Shown: positions 11,158 through 26,400, numbered from the stretch's first letter. The stretch: DNA of 64,000 bases from Datnioides undecimradiatus (GCA_008933995.1 WARS01001853.1:2162001-2226000); one strand, 5' to 3'. Notes: generated from the sequence alone by a model not told the origin. Numbers and translations are program-made.

Positions 11158-12998
11158 CCTGACAGAGAAAGAGAGACAGGCAGCGAGGCAGACTGATGAG
11201 CAGACAGACGGGCAGAGAGGCAGACTGATGAGCAGACAGATGGGCAGAGAGGCAGACTGATGAGCAGACAGACGGGCAGAGAGAGACGGACTAACTGAGC
11301 TGCTGTTTGCACAGTGAGCGCTGTAACAGACCTCCTCCACTCTGCCTCATTATCCCCGCCCACTGCCTGTCTGCCTGCCTGTCTGCCTGCCTAACTGTCT
11401 GTTTGCCCGCCTGTCTGCCTGCCTAACTGTCTGTCTGCCCGCCTGTCTGCCTGCCTAACTGTCTGTCTGCCCACTGTCTCGCCTCCCCTCACTGCAGTAC
11501 CGCTACTGCGATACCACTGTACTACTGCAGCAGTAGTACATTAGTACTACAACAGTAGTACAGTGGTAGTACTGCAGCAGTAGTACAGTGGTAGTACTGC
11601 AGTAGTGCAGCAGTAGTACAGTGGTAGTACTGCAGTAGTGCAGTAGTAGTACTGCAGTAGTAGTACTCTGCTCCACAGTACGACTGTAGTATTGTCGCTC
11701 TCACAGTTCAGGAGCAGCACCTGTTGTTGTCCATAGATGGAGACATGAACTGATACTAAACTCACCTGACGGTCCCTCACCTGTCCTCCAGGTGACATTG
11801 TCATGCTCATTGCCATGGTGACACATCTCAGCTCATCAGCACCATCTGTGTCTTCATCAGCTCCTCCAGAGATGGTGATGGTGCCCTGGTGCGTGATCGG
11901 TAAGAACTGAGAGCAGGTCGTTGTCCAGTGGAAACCATGGACTGATTCATTGACTGATTGATAGACTGATCGATTGACTGACTGACTGATTGATTAAGCT
12001 TGTCAGGTACGGCGTGTCGAGTGCTGCAGGACTGTCTGAGCTCAGGAAACAGTTGTGCTGCGAGTCGGCGGCAGTGCTGCGGGAACAGGAAGCGTGTGTA
12101 AAGGTGTGTTTAAGTGTCTAATTATATGACTGAGCAGCGCAGAGCTGCTGTTGTGTGTCAGCCTGAAACTGACTATCCCAGCAAGCAGCAGCAGCACCAC
12201 ACACTGGAATAACCAGGTACTGACATCCCTCATACAAAAGAAAGCAACCGGATCAGTGCTGGATCAATACCGGATCAATACTTCACTCTGAAGTTTATCA
12301 GAAAGGCCTGGCACATTGCTGAACTATGTTTGTGTGTGTGTGTGTGTGTGTCAGTGTGTGTGTGTGTGTGTGTGTGTGTCAGTGTGTGTGTGTGTGTGTG
12401 TCAGTGTGTCAGTGTGTGTGTGTGGTTGGGGGTTTCAGCTCTCACTTCCTGCTTCGTTGTGTTTCATTGTCGTTCTTCACTGCAGCAGGTAGGAACAAAC
12501 CGGTTCAAACTTTATTATTTTACACATTAGATGAATGTAAACAAATGTAAACAAACATAAAAACGTAAACAAACAAACAGTGCAGTGTCTCTGCAGCTCA
12601 GACTGACGATCGTTATCGTAATTAAATTTCTTTCTCACATACCTAAAACGTCTGAAGTTTGTGGCCTGAATGGACCAGTTACATTAGCGTTGTTGTTGTT
12701 GTTGTCGTCGTCACTAATGCATTAACAAACAGGCACCAGACTGAACTGAACCTCCTGAACTCAATGTGTGTTGTATGTCTTTGGCCGAAGTCAGTTTACT
12801 TGATTACTCAATTTTATGTAAAATCTGAAGTGTAATGGAGGAAAGAGTACAGGGTTACACTCTGAGGTGTAACAGAGTAAGGTAAAAGTACCTCTGAAAT
12901 GTAGCTGAGTACATTTACTTAGTTACTTTCCACCAAGACCAAGATAATAACTGACTCAGGAAGTCTGAGCGACACACACACACACTCACAAAGACACT

Positions 12999-13035
<37 letters not shown>

Positions 13036-13281
13036 TGACAGAAACACACACTCTCTCAAAGACATTCACACACACACACTCACTGATAGAAACACACACA
13101 CTCACAAAGACACACACACTCTCACAAAGACACTCACACACACACACACTCACTGATAGAAACACACAAACTCACACACACACACACACACATAAAACCA
13201 CACAGACCACTGACCAGGGTGTGTTTCCTTCTCGCAGTGATTGACAGCTCAGGGGGTGGAGCCAGCAGCTGAACGGCAGCC
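11158..13281. other. Intergenic region between divergent adamts2 and the CD2-like gene
   Basis: About 2.1 kb separates the adamts2 start codon (minus) from the receptor start codon (plus). It must contain both promoters. I see no CpG cluster or clear TATA box. It holds a 31-37-bp GCAGAGAGGCAGACTGATGA repeat (11165-11290), GTCTGCCTGCC repeats (11360-11475), trinucleotide repeats (11480-11690), a TG repeat (12325-12425) and CA-rich runs (12970-13190). Confidence 0.6.
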
Positions 13282-16200
13282 ATGTTGGATGGTATGTGGC
13301 TACTGATGGTGATCATGATGAAAACGATGACGAGCGATGGTGAGTCGGCTTCGTCTTTGAGCAACAGTTAAAGTTTCAGTTTGTTAACGAAGGGAAGCTG
13401 CTGATGAAGCAGTGTGTGTGTGTGTGTGTGTATGTGTGTGTGTGAGAGTGTGTACCCTCTGTGCTCTGTCCATCCACATCAGTCCCGTCTCTGTGTTTGA
13501 TGGTCGCACTCGTGATTGGTCAGCTGATGTGTTTGTGCGTGGCCTTTGTCCCCAGCCACCACAGCACTGAACGTCACCGCTGTGAGCGGTGACGCCGTGC
13601 TGCTGACCGCAGGCCTGCAGGAGGCGGGGTTAGGGCGCAGGTGGGACTTCAGATGGACTCACACTCGCCTTGTGATGTCATCAAAGAACAATGTGACAAC
13701 ATGTCGCCACGGACGCTGCGAACTGCTGAGGAACGGGTCGCTGAGATTCAGCCGAGTTCAGCTGGAGGACGCAGGATGTTACCACCTGCAGGTGTTCAAT
13801 GACAGTGGACACCTGCAGATGGCCACGTACTTCCTGCTGAGCGTGCAGGGTGAGTCCACACACACGCACACAGACAAACACACATGCACACAGACAAACA
13901 CACACGCACGCACACAGACACACACACACTCACACACACACACACACACACGCACACAGACAAACACACATGCACACAGACAAACGCACACGCACACAGA
14001 CACACACACACTCACTCACACACACACACAGACACACACACTCACACACACACACACACACAGACACACACACTAACACACTGTTTTCTAACTTTCTCTT
14101 TTTCACGTTGATAGTGTTTAGTTATTGGTGTTTGGGGATCACTGATTAGTGAAGGGGGTTTGGGGGGTTTAGAGGTTTTAGGGGGTTTAGGGGTGACATG
14201 ACTGCTGCCAGTCTATTGATACAAAGTAACAAATCAAAAAGTAATAAACTCAAAATCTCTCTGATGAGGAAAAACATGATCTAGAAAATAACATAATGCA
14301 CTAGCGAGGGAGGGAAAACCAAAACTCAAAATCGCTCTAACACGGAAATAGGCAGTCAGAAAAATCACAAAGTAACTGTCAGGGCTAGGATACGAGGTGA
14401 GAGCAGGACCCAGATGCAGGCAGGGACAAGGACGTAACAAAATAAATCTAGACAATAAATCGTAGCAAATCAAGGCAATACATGGACATGAAAGGGCGCA
14501 AGTTGTCGGCGTAACTAACGAGATGAGCTGGCACAAGACAAGGGGAGACGCGGACTTAAATACACGCTAGGATGAGGGGAACAGGCGAAAACAATCGGGG
14601 CGGGGAAGACAATCAAGACCAGTGGGAAGGGCAAGCCACCTGAAAGACAACACAAACAATAACCTTAACTAAATATGACCGACTTTACTTAACCACAACA
14701 AGGGGTTTAGGGGATTTAGGGGTTTTGGTGGTTGTGGAGTGTCTGCTACCCGCTGAGCAGCTCGGCATGGTGCAGGGCTCTGGGTTGGAGCAGCTGACTC
14801 GCCGGCATGCCGTGAGGCTGGTCCCCGGCGGTCAGCTGCTTGGTGGAGGAGTGTAGTCTGGCAGTGGGGGAGCTGGTCGGCTATGGCAGTGTGGGGTCAG
14901 CCTCACGGATGAACAGCACTGTGGTGATCTTTGTGGACAGAGACACCCTCACTCCCGTGTTCTCTTTAGTCAACCCGGCCAAACCAGTCATCAATTCAAA
15001 TGTCCCGTCCAAGTGTTGGAGAAGGAGCTGGCCAGGCACGGGCAGCTCCTGTCCCCAAATAAACTCATCCCGCTCGGCTGCAAGTCGCCGCATCTCAAAC
15101 ATGTTGTTTGCTTTCAGAGGCAGGTTCCGATGATCCTCAACAAAAGTCTCAACCTGGCTTTTAAATTCAGGATCAACAACTTCAATTACACGATTACATT
15201 CATGTCACGACCGATAATATGAAGTGTTTCGCATGTGGGAAGGAGAGCCATCTCATCCGATCGTGTCTGAAGAGAGACGGGAAGAGCCGGGTGGCTGAGG
15301 CCACCTTGGCCCTGCCGCCACACTCTCTGGGTGCCGCCTCCTGTGGAGGCTCTGCCGCCTGCTGAAACCGACCCTTCAGTGAGAGGAAATATTGTTTTCA
15401 ATAACACAACTGACAGTGATGACGTAGGAAATGACATGGCAGAGGGTCAGACAGGAGAAACAGAAGCAGCGGAGGAGATGGAGGCAGGTAAGCAGCAGGT
15501 ACAGCAGGCAGCAGACGACGAACAGGTGAAGGCAGGTATGAGGAAGGTGAAACAGAAGAGCAGTGACAGACAGGAAAAGACTGACGGAACAAATGAACAG
15601 AGGACTGACAGTGAGCAGGTTCAGAGATCTAAGGACAGACAGGCGGATAGGACCAGACATGACAGCGTCCACACTGAGGTCAGGTCAGGTCAGTCTGCAG
15701 TTGTTCCACAACTCGGTCCACCTGTTCATGAAGAGCTCGGACGACATCGGGCGGCCCACCTTCACTGAACAGGAGGTTTTCCTGAAGAAACTGTTGCAGA
15801 AAGTTCAAGCACAGATCGCAGATGATGAGTAGTCTGTGTTGTTTGTTCTCTGTAATCCAGCTGATCATAATCGAGATTTTGATAAATGCACTCTAGGTAA
15901 CACTTTGAATTGTAAGTTCTAGCCTAGCACAAAGTGTGCTAGAGTGTATACTAAGCACAGCTTTATCCTACAACTGATCTGTGATATTCAGACCTAGCTC
16001 CCATTCCCAAGAAACTCGTGCTTTAGCTTTAGCAACTGAGTGACCATCAAATGTCATTAGTTGTGCATATATCTTAGATATGAGAGATTTCTGACTAGAT
16101 TTCAAAGTTAGAAGATCGTCCCATGGCTGGTTAGCAGGAAGGTAAGGGAAGAAAAGAAACAGAGTAGAGGCACAATGCTGGAGTTGGAAACAACGAAGCA

Positions 16201-17379
16201 AATGGGAAGCAGGCAAATTAAATTCTGACATCAGACCCGAAAATGTGGAAAAGATCCCATCTTTATATGGATCCCTTAATGCCGCGACTCTGCCAAATCA
16301 TAAAAGTGGTATCGATAAGTGATGGGGGGAACAAATAATTTTTAGTTACAGGTGTAAGGGTAGAAGGTGACACATAATTAAAATAGCGTCTAAACTGAAA
16401 CCAAATCTTAAGACTGGAAAGCACAATAGGGTTACTTGTAAAATTGGAAGGATTCAATGGTAAAGAGGAGGAAAGTAAGGCCATTAGGGAAGATGAAGAG
16501 AGTGACTGAGCCTCTAACCTACACCATAATAACCCTGGACAGTGAAGCCAATACATAAATTTGTGAATATGCACTGACCAGTAATAAAGCAGAACATTGG
16601 GTAATGAGAGACCACCATTAAATTTAAGCTTATGCAGAAGTGAGTACCTCACCCTGGGAGTCTTACCGCCCCATAAACAGGTGGTAACAGTTTGGTCAAG
16701 TGATTTGAATTTTTTTTTAGGTAAAAACAAAGGAATACATTGAAACAAAAAAGAAATTTAGGCAATAAAGTCATTTTCATGACATTAATTCTACCTATCA
16801 ATGACAATGGTAAGGAGTTCCACCTCTGTAAGTCCACCTTGACCTGATTCACCAATGGAGAAAAGTTAGTGGTATAAAGAGAGGATTGTTTAAGTAATAA
16901 AGCAGAAGAATTTATGGGATGGCATTCACTCTTTGAAAGATTAACTTTATAGCCTGAGAAGGAGCCAAAATTCTTTAAAAGAGATAAGATTGACGTAATA
17001 CTGGATAGTGGATCTGATACATATAGAAGCAGGTCGTCTGTGTAAAGTGACAGTTTGAATTCAATGTCGGACCTAGAGACACCGTGAAAAAGAGGAAGAG
17101 ATTTTAAAGCCATTGACAGCGGTTCAATGGTTAGAGCAAAAAGTATTCAGTTCAATTCAATTTTATTTATATAGCGCCAATTCACAACAAAAGTCATCTC
17201 AGGGCACTTTACAAACAGAGTGGGTCTAGACCACACTCATTACTATTAATTACACCCAACAGTTCCACCATGAGCAAGCACTTGGCAACAGTGGCAAGGA
17301 AAAACTTCCTTTAACAGGCAGAAACCTTGGGCAGATCCTGGATCAGGGTGGACGGACATCTGCCTTGACCGGTTGGGGG

Positions 17380-17416
<37 letters not shown>

Positions 17417-20400
17417 TGGAGGAGCCACAGGTATCTGTAGAGAGGTACAGAGAGAGAGACCAGAGAGAAACAAGCACAGCCCTAGGGGAGAGAGGACACA
17501 GAGTTAATGGTTAATCTGTGATGGTTAAATGAGTTTGAGGAGAGAGAGGGGAGAGGACGAGTGTGGAGACGATCATGGGATGTCCCCCGGCAGCCTCGGC
17601 CTATGGCAGCATAACTAAGGGATGGCATGGAGGGGTAGTTTAGACTATGGGTGTAGTTCACATGGTAACTAGAGCTAGCTGTAAGCTTTGTCGAACAAAA
17701 AGGTTTTAAGCTTTACTTTAAAAGTAAATGTTTTGAGTCTGGGCCTGACAAAAAGTAGAGAGGGTGTCTGCCTCTCAGACCCAGACTGGCAGCTGGTTCC
17801 ACAGGAGAGGAGCCTGATAGCTAAAGGCTCGGCCTCCCATTCTACTTCTGGAGATTCTGGGAACCACAAGCAAACCTGCTCTCTGGGAGCGAAGTGATCT
17901 GTTGGGGTAATAGGGACTTAGCATCTCATTGAAGTACAATGGAGCTTGGCCATTAAGGGCCTTGTAGGTAAGGAGAAGGACTTTAAAATCTATTCTGGAC
18001 TCTACAGGGAGCCAATGAAGAGAAGCTAAAACTGGAGAAATATGATCTGTCTTGCTAATTCCCATCAAAACCTTTGCAGCTGCATTTTGGATGAGCTGGA
18101 GGCCTCGCAGTGAGCTAGTCAGACAACCCGACAACAAGGAATTACAATAGTCCAGCCTTGAGGTAACAAATGCGTGGACCAGCTTTTCGGCATCACTTTT
18201 GGGCAGGATACTCCTAATCTTAGCTATGTTGCGCAAGTAAAAGAAGGCAGTCCTAGTGACCCGCCTAATATGGGACTGATAGGACATATCCTGGTCAAAT
18301 ATGACTCCCAGGTTCCTCACGGTAGAACTGGAGGCCAGGGTAACACCATCCAAAGTGACTGCGAGGTCAGATAACCTGTCTCTGAGGTGTTTAGGCCCAA
18401 ACAAAATCACCTCAGTTTTGTCTGTATTTAGAAGCAAAAAATTATAAGTCATCCAGGCCTTAATGTCTCTCAGACATGTCTGAAGTCTGACTAATTGCTC
18501 TGTTTCTTCTGGCTTCATAGATAAATATAGCTGTGTATCTTCCGCGTAGCAGTGGAAATTTATGTTGTGCTTCCTAATAATATTGCCTAGGGGAAGCATG
18601 TATAGGGAGAACAACAATGGTCCAAGCACAGAACCCTGTGGAACTCCATGATTAATCTTTGTGTGCACGGACGAGTCGTTATTAACATGGACAAACTGGA
18701 ATCTGTTTGATAGATAAGATTTAAACCAGCTTAGTGCTGTTCCTTTATTGCCAATGACATGTTCTAGTCTCTGTAGTAGGATATTGTGATCGATGGTGTT
18801 AAATGCAGCACTGAGGTCTAGCAGGACAAGTAAAGAGACGAGGCCATTGTCAGATGCTATTAGGAGGTTGTTGCTAACCTTAACCAATGCTGTTTCTGTG
18901 CTGTGGTTTATTCTAAATCCTGACTGAAATGCTTCAAATAAACGGCTCCTCTGCAGGTGATCAGCCACGGCCTTTTCAAGGATTTTAGAAATAAAGGGGA
19001 GGTTGGATATTGGTCTATAGTGCGCTAAAACACCAGGGTCAAGAGAAGGCTTTTTGAGTAAAGGTTTGATGACAGCAACCTTAACAGCCTGTGGAACATA
19101 ACCTGTTAGTAATGACAGATTGATCTGGTCTAATATAAAAGTGCCAATCAGGGGCAAAATATCTTTGAGAAGACAAGTTGGGATTGGGTCCAAAAGACAG
19201 GCTGAGGGTTTGGATCTAATGATTGTTGAGGACAGTTCAGTGAGATCTATAGGAGAGAAGTGGTCTAGAGATAAATTAGGGCCTGCTGCAGTTGACACAC
19301 ATGGATCTCTAACAGTTGAAGAGAGTGCGTAATGAATTCTTTCCCTAATATCTTTGATTTTACTAGTAAAGAAATTCATAAAGTCATTGCTGCTGAGAGC
19401 TGAGGGAATAGTTGGCTCAACAGAGCTGTGACTCTTTGTCAGCCTGGCTACAGTGCTGAACAGAAACCTGGGGTTGTTCCTATTTTCCTCTATTAATTTG
19501 GAATAATAGGCAGTTCTTGCCTTACGCAGGGCTGATTTGTATGTTATAATACTATCTTTCCAGGAAAGGTGAAATTCTTCTATATTAGTGGATCGCCACT
19601 TCCTCTCTAATTTTCGTGCGGACTGTCTTAAAGTGCGTAACTGTGTGTCAAACCAGGGAGCTAGCTTCCTCTGCTTGATGGCTTTCTTATTCTGTTTTAT
19701 AGGGGCCACATTGTTCAGTGCTGTGTGCAGTGTAGCTGCAGTATTATCAACAAGATACTCTATATGTGCTGGACTATTAGTTAGGCTGCTACCCTCTGTT
19801 GTAATGGCACATGGCATAGAAGCCAAAAGAGACGGAATAATCTCCTTAAATTTGGAAACAGCATTATCAGAGAGACACCGACTGAGGGTAGTTTCCCTGC
19901 CAAATGCTGAGAAGTTCATAATTGTGAACTGAAATGTTATTAAAAAATGGTCAGATAAAAGAGGGTTTTGGGGAAACACCATTAAATGTACAAATGTAAT
20001 GTTTCTAAGCCATATGTCAAAACAAGATTGAGGGTGTGATTAAAGCAGTGAGTTGCTTTGTTAACGTTTTGAGAAAAACCAATTGAGTCTAATACTGAGT
20101 TAAATGCATTCCTAAGGCTGTCCATTCCATTGGTGTCATCTACATGAATGTTGAAGTCACCCACTATGATTACTTTATCTGAGCTGAGCACTAGTTGAGA
20201 TAAGAAGTCAGAGAATTCAGATGAAAACTCTGAATAAGCAGCAGGCAGACGATACACAACCACAAACAGAACTGGTTTCTCTGACCTATCGTTAGGGTGG
20301 CAGAGACTGAGAGTGAGGGACTCAAACGTTTTAAACCCAGGCTTAGGTCTGGGATTGATTAGTAAACCTGAGTGGTAGATTGCTGCCACTCCTCCTCCTC

Positions 20401-23400
20401 GGCCTGTGCTTCGAGGAATATGGTGATTAATGTGACTGGCAGGGGTCGAATCATTTAAACTAACGTATTCTTCCTCCTGCAGCCAGGTCTCAGTAAGACA
20501 AAATAAATCAATGCAGTGATCGGTAATCAAATCATTTACTAACAGGGATTTAGACGAGAGAGATCTGATATTTAATAATCCACATTTTATTGTGGTGTGT
20601 TTAGGTCCAGATACCTTGGTGGTATTAATTCTTGTGAGGTTTTTATGAATAATACCTCTTGCATTGTTTGCCCCAGGTAGTTTGGGTGGACGAGGGACAG
20701 ACACAGTCTCTATAGGAAACTGGGGGTAGTGGTGGTCATGGGAGGGTGACAGCTCTAAGGAAAATGCAGAGAAGCATGTAGGACTGCAGCTCTGCCGCCT
20801 GGTCTCTGCTCTGGTTTGTCAGGTTTTAATATATTTTGCCATATTTCTAGAAATGAGAGCTGCTCCATCCAAAGTAGGATGAATACCGTCTCTCCTAATG
20901 AGACCAGGTTTTCCCCAAAATGGTTTCCAATTATCTATAAAGGCCACGTCGTTTGCTGGACACCACCTTGACAGCCAGCGATGGAATGACGACATGCGGC
21001 TAAACATGTCGCCACTGTTCAGATTGGGCAGGGGTCCAGAGAAAACTACGGAGTCCGACATTGTTTTAGCAAACTTACACACCGACTCAATGTTAATTTT
21101 AGTGACCTCCGACTGCCGTAACCGGATGTCATTTCCGCCGACATGAATAACAATTTTATTGAATCTACGTTTATCCTTAGTCAGCAGTTTCACATAGGAT
21201 TCAATGTCGCCCGCTCTGGCCCTGGGGATGCATTTAACTGTGGTCGCCGGCGTCTCTAACTTCACATTGCGCAAAATAGAGCTGAGTCTTTCCGTCAGCG
21301 GGTGTGTCGCTGAGTGGGGAAAATCTGTTGGAAACGTGAAGCGGTTGGTGGTGAACCGTGGGTCGTTTCCTTTGGACTGCCACCCAGCCACCCTGGCTTC
21401 CCAGCTGCTCGGGAGCTGCTGGGGGTCGGCTAACGGGAGCTACCCTGGGACCGCTAGCGGAGGCTACGCTGGGCAGGTCCGCACCGGCTACTGGGGACCG
21501 GCTAGCTAACGCTACAGGGGGGCTTTCAATGATGCGGAGCCGTGCCTCTACTTCCTTAAGCCTCGCCTCCAAAGTTATAAGAATGCTACATTTAGTACAC
21601 GTCATTATCATTAAAGGAGGTCGAGGAGTAACTATACATCCCGCACACAGAGCAAAACAAAGGAGAGGCAGGGGAAGAGAGAGCAGCCATTGCTAGTGAT
21701 TGAACAAGCTAACCAGAGGGGAAAAGTGGAAAGGAAGAGTAAAATCCCCCAAAAGCCGCGTGAAACAGGTGTTTAGCAAAGGTATGTGCACCAATGCCAC
21801 AATTTACAAATCACCGCGGTGAAATTAAATGTTTTAAACCAGAAATGTTTTAGTTGTTGACGATGCTGCAGCACGCTACAATCCACCACAGTGCAAAGAC
21901 AACAACAGGAAGTGACGTTACCGACGCTGAATGAGTGATGGTATATGCCAGTAAGGACAAAGGTCTGTAAGAAGTGCATGTTTAGTGCCACATGATAACG
22001 TAACGTAACTAGAGCGAGTGTCATTAGTATGAATGCTAGCTTGTTGGGAAGTGTAGAGAAGTCTAATCCATGATATAAATCTATTACCAAATCCGAACTT
22101 ATGAAGTGCAGAAAAAAGATAATTCCATTCAACATGATCAAATGCTTTTTCTGCATCAACTGAGATGACAACTTCAGGGGCTGGAGAAGAAGTTTTGGAA
22201 AAAAATCACATTCAAAAGTGTATGATCATTATAAAAGAGCTGGTGCCCTTTGATGAAACCATTTTGTTCTTCTGATATGTAGGAAGAATCTTTTCAAGAC
22301 GAGCTGCTAAAGCTTTAGCTAATATTTTGACATCAACATTCAGTAAGGACAAAGGTCTGTAAGAAGTGCATGTTTCTGGGTCTTTGCCGCTCTTTAAAAG
22401 AAGGGTAATGGACACCTGAGTTAAAGTCAGAGGTAGTGAACCACGTTCAAGGAACTCATTGTACACTGAAAGGAGAAGTGGGGCTAGTTTCTATAAATGT
22501 CTTTCTATATATGTCTATAAATTAAAAAAAAAAAAACTCAACACTGAATCCATCGGGACTGGGAGCCTTGTTGCTTTGCATTGCCTTAATAGCCACAACG
22601 ATTTCTTGCAGGCTAAGAGGAGCCTCAAGCCCATTGGCTATATCTGGATCAACAGGAGGAACATTGAGATTTTCAAAGAAGGAGGTCATTTCTGCTGCAT
22701 CTGGTGGAGATTCAGATTCATAGAGAGTGGAGTAATAGGATTTAAAAATGTTATTAATGGTAGCTGGATCAGAAGTTAGCGAGCCAGTAGAATCTCTAAT
22801 TCTGGGGATCAATCGAGATGTGGCTTGTCTTTTTAATTGATGAGCCAACAATCTGCTTGATTTGTTGCCATATTCATAATAGTTAGCCCGGGAACGTAGT
22901 AGAAGACGTTTTGCATCTGCTGTTGTTAAAAGGTCAAGCTCTGACTGCAAATCAAGCCGTCTCTTCAGCAGGCTTGGGGTTGGGTTAACTGAGTTTAGAC
23001 GGTCTGTGTCTAAAATTTTAGATGTGAGCTCTTGTAATTTTGCCTTGCGGATTTTATTGGAGTATGCTGCATAAGAAATAATTTGTCCACGTAAAAATGC
23101 TTTGAGCGATTCCCATAATAATAAAAACAGATAGAGTCATTTTTATTTAGAGCGATGAAATCATCTATTGAGGAAGATACAAAGACAAATGCATCATCAG
23201 ACAACAGCAGTGGATTAAACCTCCACGATGAAGAAAAACGTGGCTGTTCAAGAAATTTTATGTTTAGAGTTAGGGGAGCATGATCTGAAATAACAATTGG
23301 GTGGTATGCAGAGGAAGTCACTTTGGAAAGAACTGTCAACAAAAAAATAATCGATGTGAGAATATGATTGATGTACTTGCGAAAAGAAAGAAAATTTCTT

Positions 23401-26400
23401 AGCTTGAGGGTTAGAGAAGCTCCAGGGGTCAACAAACCCATTCTTTAACATAAAATCAGAAATTGATTCGGACATAGAAGACTGGGTCAAAGTATGAGGA
23501 TTTGAGCGGCCTAAAGAAGGGTTAATTCACAATTCAAATCACCACCCAGTATTAAAAGATGAGTGTACAAGAAAGGGAGGTTACCAAATAGCCTATCTGT
23601 AAAATTTGTGTCATCAAAATTTGGCATGTATACATTCACTAACAGTACAGGGTTGTGATATAGGGTGCCTGGAATAATTAAATATCTTCCATTTTTATCG
23701 GTTATTGTCTTGGAGAGAGAGAAATGAACTTTTTTGTTGCCCAAAGTTGATACCCCTCTGGCCTTAGAGTCAAAAGTTGAATGAAAAATCACTCACCCAT
23801 GGCTGTCTAAGTCTGAACCGATCTCTATCACGCAAATGAGTTTCCTGAAGGAAAGCTATGCCAGTGTCTATACGTTTTAAATGTGAAAATATCTTTGATC
23901 TCTTGCTTGGGTTATTCATACCTTTAACATTCCAGCTTAAGAATCTAATGCTTGATCCAGTATCAAAGTTGTGTGAATTAGTATTGATCATGTACAGTGT
24001 CACTTGTGATGTAATTGTCTCACCCACCACAACAGGGGTAAAGGGAAAAGGGGAAAGAAAAAGAAAACTAAACAAAACAGAACAAAAAGCCATATATACA
24101 TACAGAGACATAACTGTAACGGTTGAGTCAGGCGAGACCCAAATGCAGACACAAAAACAGGTTTGCTTCTGGTAGGAACTGTGTTTAATGATGGAGGCTG
24201 GAGTTGAAGGTGCAGATGGCTAGCTGGAGGTCAGGCTGCAGGGGAACAGGCTGAATGCTGAGACAGTGCAGGCTGAGTGGCGTGGGTTTGGCTGGCTGGG
24301 CAGTAGTGCAGGCACTGGAGTCCTAGATATAAAAAAAAATCCAGTTAGTCGCAGGTAAGCAAGTTATTTTCTCTACTCAAAAATGCAAGGGGCTGAGAGA
24401 CTAGCTACCACTGAGCTGGCAGTACAATCTGGCGATGAATGAAGATGAACCGGGGTTTATATGCAGGAAGTGAGGGGGAGGAGAGAAACAAAAACAAACG
24501 TCACAGCCATAGCCGTTACAATAACCCAAGAACCAATAACCCATACCAAAGTGCACATCAGATGTTAAACAGATAAGAACAACCATGCAGACTCCGAAAG
24601 GAGCCATTTTCATAAAGATATGCTTTTGACTATGTAGCTAAGTTTAACATATATGTGCCTGCAGAGAATTGAATTTTAAGTATAAAATATGAGGCACATA
24701 AAATCAACAAATCAACAATCTGAGCTATCCTCACAACTATTAACTGTTAAGAAGGCAAAAAGTATGGAATAAAATAAAGGATACCATGGCCCATAGAACC
24801 ACAATAAATGAAAAAGTTAAACAGTAAAACAGTAATTAGGGACATAATTCTGTGTGGATATATTTAAACAAGAGCAATAGCAACATACCTACGAGAAATG
24901 TTGTTGGGTCTACAATAGTTAGCAGTTCTGTAGCAGTGTCCCAGAGAGAATTATGACATAAGGTCATATGTGGTGAATTTACTCCCTCACCTAGGGGCTT
25001 GGGTCAGACTTGAATAACATGCCAAAGGTGTCATCATGGGAAACTAGGATACGGTCTCTTTGGTTATCATCTTGATGAATGCCTTGGCTTCCTCTGGTGC
25101 TGTGAAATCCTGTTGCTGACCTCCATAGGTTATGTGCAGTCGGGCAGGATACAACAGACCAAATCTGACTCCCTCGATTTCATGTAGCTAGCTGATCCAG
25201 GAAGACGGAGATGGTCATATTACGGATTTTTATCCGCTGCAGCTCTCTCGCTTTCTTGAGGATGTCGGAGCAGTCCGTGTAGTAATGAAGCTTCACCCAT
25301 TCTTTGGATAAATGTTCAACTTTGTTTTGAAGAGCAGTGACACTGCTCCATCTCACTAACTGTAACTTTGAGTACTGCAGCATCTGATTTTATGGAAGAA
25401 ATGCTGCCAGACAGTTCCGTTTTGAGTGCAAGCAGTTCGGACTTAATAGATGCTAGATTGTCACGCAATGCTGCTTGAATCTCTGTTTTAAATATAGCTG
25501 CAACTTAATTTCGAAGGGCGATTTGACTGCGGTGTTGTCTGCAGTAGGGGGCGGCATACGGCAAATGTCCGCAGGGGAAGCAAAATCACTGTGAGGCGGG
25601 GAGGCAGCATGAGCTACAGGCCGCTGGTTAGGTTGAGGGTTATTTCCTGCTTTAATATTTTTTGGAGGCATTTTTCGCGGTAAAAAGCCAAGGTAACCGA
25701 GTCAAAGAAAGATTAGATTATCACTGTATTATTTATAGCTGCTGCTGTAATACCACAATTTCCTGCCAAAGGATTAATAAAGTACTATTCTATTCTATTC
25801 TATTCTATTCTAGTACAAAGATAAGCTGTAGAACTTGTGTAAATAGTGCCATTTAGTGACAAAAATAAATTAACTCTCCCCTATGTGCGTTTCACTCCAT
25901 GTTTCGCTGAGCTGGAAGTCAGCTGGTGATTTTAACTGTACAGAAGATGCAACGTTAGACAGGAACCATCAGGAGCCGCATGCAGCTTCAAAGAATTCAA
26001 TTCAATTCAATTCAATTCAATTGTCTGGTGAAGTTAACTGAGACGTATGAGCTGTGTGATGTTTGGCGATCCTTCCATCCAAACCACAGACAATACATGT
26101 GGGTTCATGCCAGAGACAACTGTCTGTCTTTGGCCAGGCTGGACAGGTTTTATTGTTTTAGACACCATTTTAACGTCTTTAAGGGTTGTTCCATAAGTCC
26201 GGTTGGCATATCAGACCACCCATTGGTCCAGTGTGCAGTTTCCATAAAGGGTGTGAAGTGTAAAAGTGCTTATTGGCACTTCAATGTGGCTCTCCTGTCT
26301 GACAATGCTTTTAAAATACTTTTAAGTTATTTTGGACCAATTTTAGCTGAACAAAGTCTGAGTACAGGTCGCTGCAGCAGTGGTGGGATGTGGGCAAGGG

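Noticed and set aside
11871-11898. Short ATG-started piece MVMVPWCVI ending at a GTAAGA donor on plus, a possible alternative first exon for the CD2-like gene
   Set aside because: Only nine residues, no signal-peptide length, and the exon at 13282-13339 already supplies start and signal in the right phase.
13850-14111. Open frames of HTHTHT type on plus and VCVCVC on minus
   Set aside because: CA microsatellite artefacts next to the real Ig exon.
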